Shown in pieces: positions 6,142-9,315 of a stretch of DNA of 9,315 nucleotides; the stretch's first letter is position 1, and each line of letters starts with the position of its first letter. A program made the position numbers and the translations under genes. This DNA comes from Sphingomonadales bacterium UBA1936 (GTDB taxonomy: Bacteria > Pseudomonadota > Alphaproteobacteria > Sphingomonadales > Sphingomonadaceae). A model generated the notes under the pieces. The model made no database searches. It was not told the DNA's origin and was given only the letters and a program-made list of their open reading frames with translations. Location: the NCBI GenBank assembly GCA_002336985.1, contig DDFE01000039.1, forward strand, positions 7,342 to 16,656. Reading direction: 5' to 3'.

Positions 6142-6957
6142 TCAGCGGTTACGAGGCAGCCGGTCTTCCAATGTCGCGCGCCCGCGGACGCGGTCGTGGA
6201 TCAGGTCGAGCGCCTCTGAAAACATGTCGTTCAGACCGGCTGCGCGCAGTTCGCGCCATGCTTGTTCGTTGAGTCCGCCACGGGTCGAATATTCGACCGA
6301 CAGGCGGTCGAACCCGTCGGCAGCCTGCGCTTCCGCCGCAATGCCAAGGGCGTGGTAGATCGCACCGACGTAGGACTGCGCCTGTTCGCTGGCGATCCCG
6401 CGTTGCGACAGCCAGCGCGTGATGCCGTCGAGCATCCCGAAATAGCTTCCCATCAGGGCAGTAACGGCAACGCACGCGTCGATGTCGTCTTCCCGGTCGA
6501 GTTGCACCAGCTGTCCCAAGCCGTCGAGCAGTGCGGCGATTTCCGGTAGCGGCGGGTAAAGCGTCATCGCCGCCTTGCGCTGGGCGACCGGGGGGAGGGG
6601 AATGGCGCGGGCAATGGTGATCGCCGGCGCCACCAGCGGCTGTAGTCGCGCGACATCATAAGTCGCGATCAGGCTGACGATCCGCTGGTCCGCGCGGAAC
6701 ACGAGCGGCGACAAGACTTCGTCGGCGACCTGCGGGCGGACGGCGAGGAAGACGATGTCGCTGCCGTCGACCACTGACTGGTTGTCCGCCGCCATCCGGA
6801 TGAAGTCGTATTGCCGGCTCAACCGTTCGGCGATCTCCGCGCTGCGGGGGGACAACAAAATGTCGGCGCGATGCTCGCCCCCGGCACACATTCCGATGAT
6901 CAGCGCCTCGGCAATGGTACCGACGCCGACGAAACCGATCTTCGGAATGTTGTTCAA
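6142..6957 (-). CDS. Divergent ProC-like (pyrroline-5-carboxylate reductase family) NAD(P)-dependent oxidoreductase
   Basis: The 271-residue protein has the ProC length and plan. An N-terminal Rossmann motif reads IGFVGVGTIAEAL (about 7-19), followed by a DIVFLAVRPQ strand (67-76, the usual KPQ region) and a C-terminal helical dimerisation domain. ProC proteins reduce cyclic imines such as 1-pyrroline-5-carboxylate to imino acids. The C-terminal signature, normally SPGGTT with a substrate-contacting Thr, reads STRGGLNEQ here (about 224-232). This makes it a divergent paralogue whose substrate may not be pyrroline-5-carboxylate. The start is TTG at 6957; its TTGA overlaps the aminotransferase stop, and the Rossmann motif would be cut by any later start. 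Translational coupling implies a shared step with the aminotransferase, for example reducing a cyclic imine formed from a keto acid. Confidence 0.8.
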   Translation of the reverse strand: MNNIPKIGFVGVGTIAEALIIGMCAGGEHRADILLSPRSAEIAERLSRQYDFIRMAADNQSVVDGSDIVFLAVRPQVADEVLSPLVFRADQRIVSLIATYDVARLQPLVAPAITIARAIPLPPVAQRKAAMTLYPPLPEIAALLDGLGQLVQLDREDDIDACVAVTALMGSYFGMLDGITRWLSQRGIASEQAQSYVGAIYHALGIAAEAQAADGFDRLSVEYSTRGGLNEQAWRELRAAGLNDMFSEALDLIHDRVRGRATLEDRLPRNR

Positions 6958-8054
6958 CCGCGCAGTGCCTTTGAAATCGCGTCCAGGCCGCCCTCTAGCT
7001 CATCGGCGGTCGGCCAGCCAAATCCCAGGCGGAAGAAGCGGTCGGGCCGTTCGAACCAGTGGCCCGGCCCGACGTAGCAGCCATATTGTTCAAGAAGACG
7101 GCGATAGAATGCGTCGGTGCCGCCCGGAGGCTCGTCGCGCATATGCGGGAAACAGACGACACCGCCGCTGGGCTTGACCCAGTCGAGCAATTCCTCGCTC
7201 GCCATCCATTCCGTGATGCGGTCGCGGCGGCGGTGCATTTCGGTCATGACCGGGTCGAGGAACGCGCTGCGGCGCGACAGGATTTCCTCGGCGATCCATT
7301 CGTCGATCACGCTGCCGCTGATCGAAATCTGTTCCTTGGCGGCAAGGAACTGTTCCTTGAGACCCGGGTCGCGCGCGATGATCCAGCCGATGCGGATGCC
7401 AGGCACGCCATATGCCTTGGACAGCGATGCGACGCTGATCACGTGCGGTGCGCGCGTGGCGGCGAGGGGAAGGGGCGGTTCGAACGACAGGTCGCGATAG
7501 GTCTCGTCGACCAGCAGGCAGCATCCCGCGTTGCGCGTGATCTCGACCAGCCGGTCGAGCGTCGCCAGGTCATAGGTCGTGCCGGTCGGGTTGTGCGGGC
7601 AGGTAACGCTGACCAGGCGGGTCGAGGGCGTGATCGCGGCGGCGATGCGTTCCGGGTCGAGCGAGAAAGCATCGTCGAAGGACAGGTCGATTTCGGTCTG
7701 CCTGCACCCGATCGCGCGCGGGGTCTCGAGGTTGGTCGCGTAGTTGGGACGCACCACGACGAGGTGGTCGTCATGCCCCAGGATCGCCGTCGAAACGATG
7801 AAAAGCGCGCCCGCAGCGCCCCCAGCGATCAGCACGTCGTCCGCCGTCACGCCTTCGTCGTTCTGCACGATCAGCGAGCGCAGGCGCTCGCTGCCGCGGT
7901 GCTCGTTATAAAGCAGTTTCAGGTCGGGAATGGTCAGGCCGAGATCGGAAATCGTCCGGTCCGCGACGCTGCTTTCCGACAGATTGTAGCGGATGGTCCC
8001 GTAACCGATTTCCTCGGGCGACTCGACCTCGATCGGCATCCGGACATAGCGCAT
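6954..8054 (-). CDS. Class I/II pyridoxal-phosphate aminotransferase
   Basis: The 366-residue protein carries the fold-type I aminotransferase landmarks in order: GGAAGAL phosphate-binding region (about 78-84), CPHNPTG (152-158), the cofactor-contacting D183-E-T-Y186, the Schiff-base Lys K213 in SLSKAYG, R221, and the carboxylate-binding Arg R342 in RFFRLGF. The family exchanges amino and keto groups between an amino acid and a 2-oxo acid, or catalyses related PLP eliminations. The sequence does not reveal the substrate. The ATG has GGGAG about 10 nt upstream. A 120-bp gap with its own dyad separates it from the dapA-like gene, so it may have its own promoter, and it is coupled by TTGA to the ProC-like gene. 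In context it may supply or consume a keto acid of the imino-acid pathway. A biosynthetic role, of the kind seen in some nonribosomal-peptide amino-acid pathways, is also possible. Confidence 0.85.
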   Translation of the reverse strand: MRYVRMPIEVESPEEIGYGTIRYNLSESSVADRTISDLGLTIPDLKLLYNEHRGSERLRSLIVQNDEGVTADDVLIAGGAAGALFIVSTAILGHDDHLVVVRPNYATNLETPRAIGCRQTEIDLSFDDAFSLDPERIAAAITPSTRLVSVTCPHNPTGTTYDLATLDRLVEITRNAGCCLLVDETYRDLSFEPPLPLAATRAPHVISVASLSKAYGVPGIRIGWIIARDPGLKEQFLAAKEQISISGSVIDEWIAEEILSRRSAFLDPVMTEMHRRRDRITEWMASEELLDWVKPSGGVVCFPHMRDEPPGGTDAFYRRLLEQYGCYVGPGHWFERPDRFFRLGFGWPTADELEGGLDAISKALRG

Positions 8055-8114
8055 TTCGTCGACACTCCCTCGATTGCAGGAACGAGCGCAGTCCGCCTCG
8101 CACGGTTCCGCTCC

Positions 8115-8137
8115 CTGTTAGTTGATGGTACTAACAG
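8115..8137. promoter_or_regulatory. Perfect 8-bp dyad upstream of the aminotransferase gene
   Basis: CTGTTAGT (8115-8122) and ACTAACAG (8130-8137) are exact inverted repeats around a 7-bp centre, about 60-80 bp upstream of the aminotransferase ATG. No T-run follows on either strand and the arms are AT-rich, so a repressor site is likelier than a terminator. On the minus strand TTGATT and TACCAT, 19 bp apart, could form a weak promoter whose -10 lies within this dyad. Confidence 0.45.
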
Positions 8138-8152
8138 ATTCGAAAATACAAT
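8136..8152. promoter_or_regulatory. Weak third copy of the putative GntR/FCD operator
   Basis: This 17-mer ends in TCGAAAATACAAT (8140-8152). It agrees with the copy at 5047-5063 at 12 of 17 positions and with the copy at 9106-9122 at 10 of 17, all copies in the same window orientation. The positions common to all three include TCnAA and ACAAT. It lies about 80-100 bp upstream of the aminotransferase start. The match is weak enough to need statistical testing. Confidence 0.25.
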
Positions 8153-8174
8153 CAAGGTTGGTGAACGGGCTGCG

Positions 8175-9071
8175 CTATGAAAGGCGTTTGAGTTCGTCGA
8201 TCGCCCGCTGGACCGTGTCGACGACATGCGCGCGCTCTTCATCGACCAGCGGCAGGCGCGGGGCGCGGGTCCACTCGGGCGCGCCATAGACGAGGTGCTC
8301 CGCCAGCTTGATGTACTGGACAAGCTTTACGTGCGTATCGAGGTGGAACGACGGCGTCAGCACATGGTAGAGCTTGCGCGCCTCGTCGTAACGTTGCGCG
8401 GCGCACAGGTTGAACAGCTTCACGCATTCGGCCGGCCAGGCGTTGGTCATGCCCGAAACCCAGCCCGTGACGCCCAACGCGCTGCTTTCCACGATCAAAT
8501 CGTCGACACCGCAGAAGACGCTGAAACGGTCGCCGAATTCGATGTAGGTGTCGGTGACCCGGCGGATGTCGCCGGTTTCTTCCTTGATGCAGACGATCTC
8601 CGGCACGTCCACCAGATCGTTCAGGATTTCGGCGGTCACGTCGACCTTATAGGCGATCGGGTTGTTGTAGATCATGATCGGCAACTGCCCGGCGCCCGCG
8701 ATCTCGCGATACCAGTGCGCGGTTTCGCGGGGGTCGGTCATGTAGCCGAGGCTGGGGAACACCATCAGCCCTTCCGCTCCATAGGAACGGTATGCCGCGG
8801 CATTTGCCTTGGCATTTTCGAGCGTGATTTCGGCGAGGCCCGAGAGAACGGGAACGCGGCCGCCGACCGTTTCCTTGGCGAGCCGGATCACCGACTCGCG
8901 CTCGGCGAGCGATAGCGAGGAATTTTCACCGAGCATCGGCAGGACGATCACGCCCGACACGCCATTGTCGACCAGCCGGTCGATGCTGGCAGCCATCGCC
9001 TGCCCATCGATCTTGCCATCCTGCGTCATCTTTGTGGTCACCGCGGGAAAAACGCCTGTCCAAACCGACAT
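8175..9071 (-). CDS. DapA-family lyase/deaminase, pyrroline-4-hydroxy-2-carboxylate deaminase-like
   Basis: The 298-residue TIM-barrel protein belongs to the DapA/N-acetylneuraminate lyase superfamily. K163 (VCIKEETGD) is the Schiff-base Lys and Y135 (MIYNNP) the conserved Tyr. The Thr-Thr of true dihydrodipicolinate synthase (GTTGE) is replaced by Met-Leu-Gly-Glu-Asn, arguing against a lysine-biosynthesis role. From memory, several stretches closely parallel HypD, which deaminates 1-pyrroline-4-hydroxy-2-carboxylate to 2-oxoglutarate semialdehyde in bacterial hydroxyproline breakdown: GENSSLS, the CGVDDLIVES turn, GWVSGMTNAWP, and LVQYIKLAE. A racemase-superfamily gene and an FCD regulator nearby fit that assignment. 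GAGGAG at 9079-9084 sits 7 nt before the ATG. The D-hydroxyproline dehydrogenase and semialdehyde dehydrogenase that complete the classical route are not in the window. Confidence 0.82.
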   Translation of the reverse strand: MSVWTGVFPAVTTKMTQDGKIDGQAMAASIDRLVDNGVSGVIVLPMLGENSSLSLAERESVIRLAKETVGGRVPVLSGLAEITLENAKANAAAYRSYGAEGLMVFPSLGYMTDPRETAHWYREIAGAGQLPIMIYNNPIAYKVDVTAEILNDLVDVPEIVCIKEETGDIRRVTDTYIEFGDRFSVFCGVDDLIVESSALGVTGWVSGMTNAWPAECVKLFNLCAAQRYDEARKLYHVLTPSFHLDTHVKLVQYIKLAEHLVYGAPEWTRAPRLPLVDEERAHVVDTVQRAIDELKRLS

Positions 9072-9096
9072 TGCTCAACTCCTCAAAAACTGAGAA

Positions 9097-9127
9097 ATTG
9101 TAGATCGTATCCAATCGACAATGTCAA
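9097..9127 (-). promoter_or_regulatory. Candidate promoter of the dapA-like gene
   Basis: On the minus strand, TTGACA (9127-9122) is a perfect -35 and TACAAT (9102-9097) a good -10, 19 bp apart, which is slightly long. Transcription from here would give a leader of about 20 nt that includes the GAGGAG ribosome-binding site. The putative regulator site at 9106-9122 fills the spacer. Confidence 0.5.
9106..9122. promoter_or_regulatory. Putative GntR/FCD operator copy 2, in the dapA-like promoter spacer
   Basis: CGTATCCAATCGACAAT matches the copy at 5047-5063 at 14 of 17 positions. It lies between the -35 and -10 elements of the dapA-like gene, immediately downstream of the FCD regulator gene. 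An outward ATTGT at 9097-9101 and the ACAAT at 9118-9122 also form a 5-bp inverted pair. Repression by the adjacent FCD protein is the simplest reading. Confidence 0.5.
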
Positions 9128-9163
9128 GACTCTGCTTGATACGGAAACAGCTAGTGCGATGAG

Positions 9164-9315
9164 TTATGCGGCGTTGGCGGTGCGGCTGTCGGAAATGGCA
9201 CGCACCAGGTTGGTGCCGGCCTCTCGAATATGCTTGCGCAGATATGCGACGGCGGACTTGGTTTCACGCGCCGTGCACAGCCGCAGGAGTTCACGATGCT
9301 CTGCTTCGGCGCCCT
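9164..9315 (-). CDS. C-terminal end of a GntR-family FCD-domain transcriptional regulator (5' partial)
   Basis: A minus-strand frame enters from the right edge and encodes 49 residues to a TAA at 9164-9166. It contains EHRELLRLCTAR, then Ala-rich helix residues and a LRKHIREAG helix. This is the typical end of FCD ligand-binding domains, where a metal-ligand His in the EHxxLL motif precedes a final helix with Leu-xx-His-Ile. The N-terminal winged-helix DNA-binding domain lies beyond the window. FCD regulators commonly repress nearby catabolic genes until a small organic or amino acid binds. It is transcribed in the same direction as the dapA-like gene and is separated from it by 92 bp containing promoter and operator signals. 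No terminator is evident behind it. Confidence 0.78.
   Translation of the reverse strand, partial: GAEAEHRELLRLCTARETKSAVAYLRKHIREAGTNLVRAISDSRTANAA

Noticed and set aside
5086..6219. Second long plus-strand frame over the racemase gene.
   Set aside because: It is a +1-type shadow of the racemase gene, dominated by Arg, His and Gly, with no domain.
8115..8137. Reading the dyad as a Rho-independent terminator for the dapA-like gene.
   Set aside because: The stem is AT-rich and is followed on the minus strand by GC-rich sequence, not a T-run.
8175..9071. Calling the DapA-family gene a lysine-biosynthesis dihydrodipicolinate synthase (dapA).
   Set aside because: The conserved Thr-Thr of the GTTGE motif is missing and the context is catabolic, so the HypD-like assignment fits better.

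Overview
The window is GC-rich, densely coded DNA with strong G/C preference at third codon positions. It most likely comes from an alphaproteobacterium, probably a sphingomonad; this is inferred from composition and family resemblance and has not been tested. Nearly every base is coding. The only non-coding gaps longer than a few bases are 4948-5104 (157 bp), 8055-8174 (120 bp) and 9072-9163 (92 bp), and all three carry recognisable regulatory sequence. I see no tRNA, rRNA, CRISPR, insertion sequence or integration signature.

Left half (57-4947, minus strand): one five-gene operon in which every start overlaps the stop before it. In transcription order it encodes a KASIII/OleA-like thiolase-fold condensing enzyme, an OleD-like extended SDR reductase, a metallo-beta-lactamase (MBL)-fold hydrolase, a DUF3419/BtaA-like S-adenosylmethionine (SAM)-dependent 3-amino-3-carboxypropyl transferase, and a Rieske non-haem iron oxygenase. 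The combination reads as a small biosynthetic pathway: carbon-carbon condensation of acyl groups, ketone reduction, addition of an amino-acid unit from SAM, hydrolysis, and oxidation. I do not recognise it as a described pathway. A partial plus-strand ORF (1-60) ends against the last gene.

Middle (4948-5104): a divergent control region. On the operon side lie two tandem 17-bp pseudo-palindromes of TetR-operator type, 22 bp apart, placed over a candidate promoter. On the other side is a motif that recurs almost unchanged in front of the dapA-like gene 4 kb away.

Right half (5105-9315): an imino/amino-acid module. A proline-racemase-superfamily enzyme with a Ser/Cys catalytic pair is on the plus strand. 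On the minus strand are the C-terminal end of a GntR/FCD-type regulator, a DapA-family enzyme resembling pyrroline-4-hydroxy-2-carboxylate deaminase, a class I/II aminotransferase, and a divergent ProC-like reductase. The content points to catabolism of hydroxyproline or a related cyclic amino acid. The FCD regulator is the natural candidate for the repeated motif. Because the racemase promoter lies back-to-back with the condensing-enzyme operon, the two modules may be co-regulated or metabolically linked.
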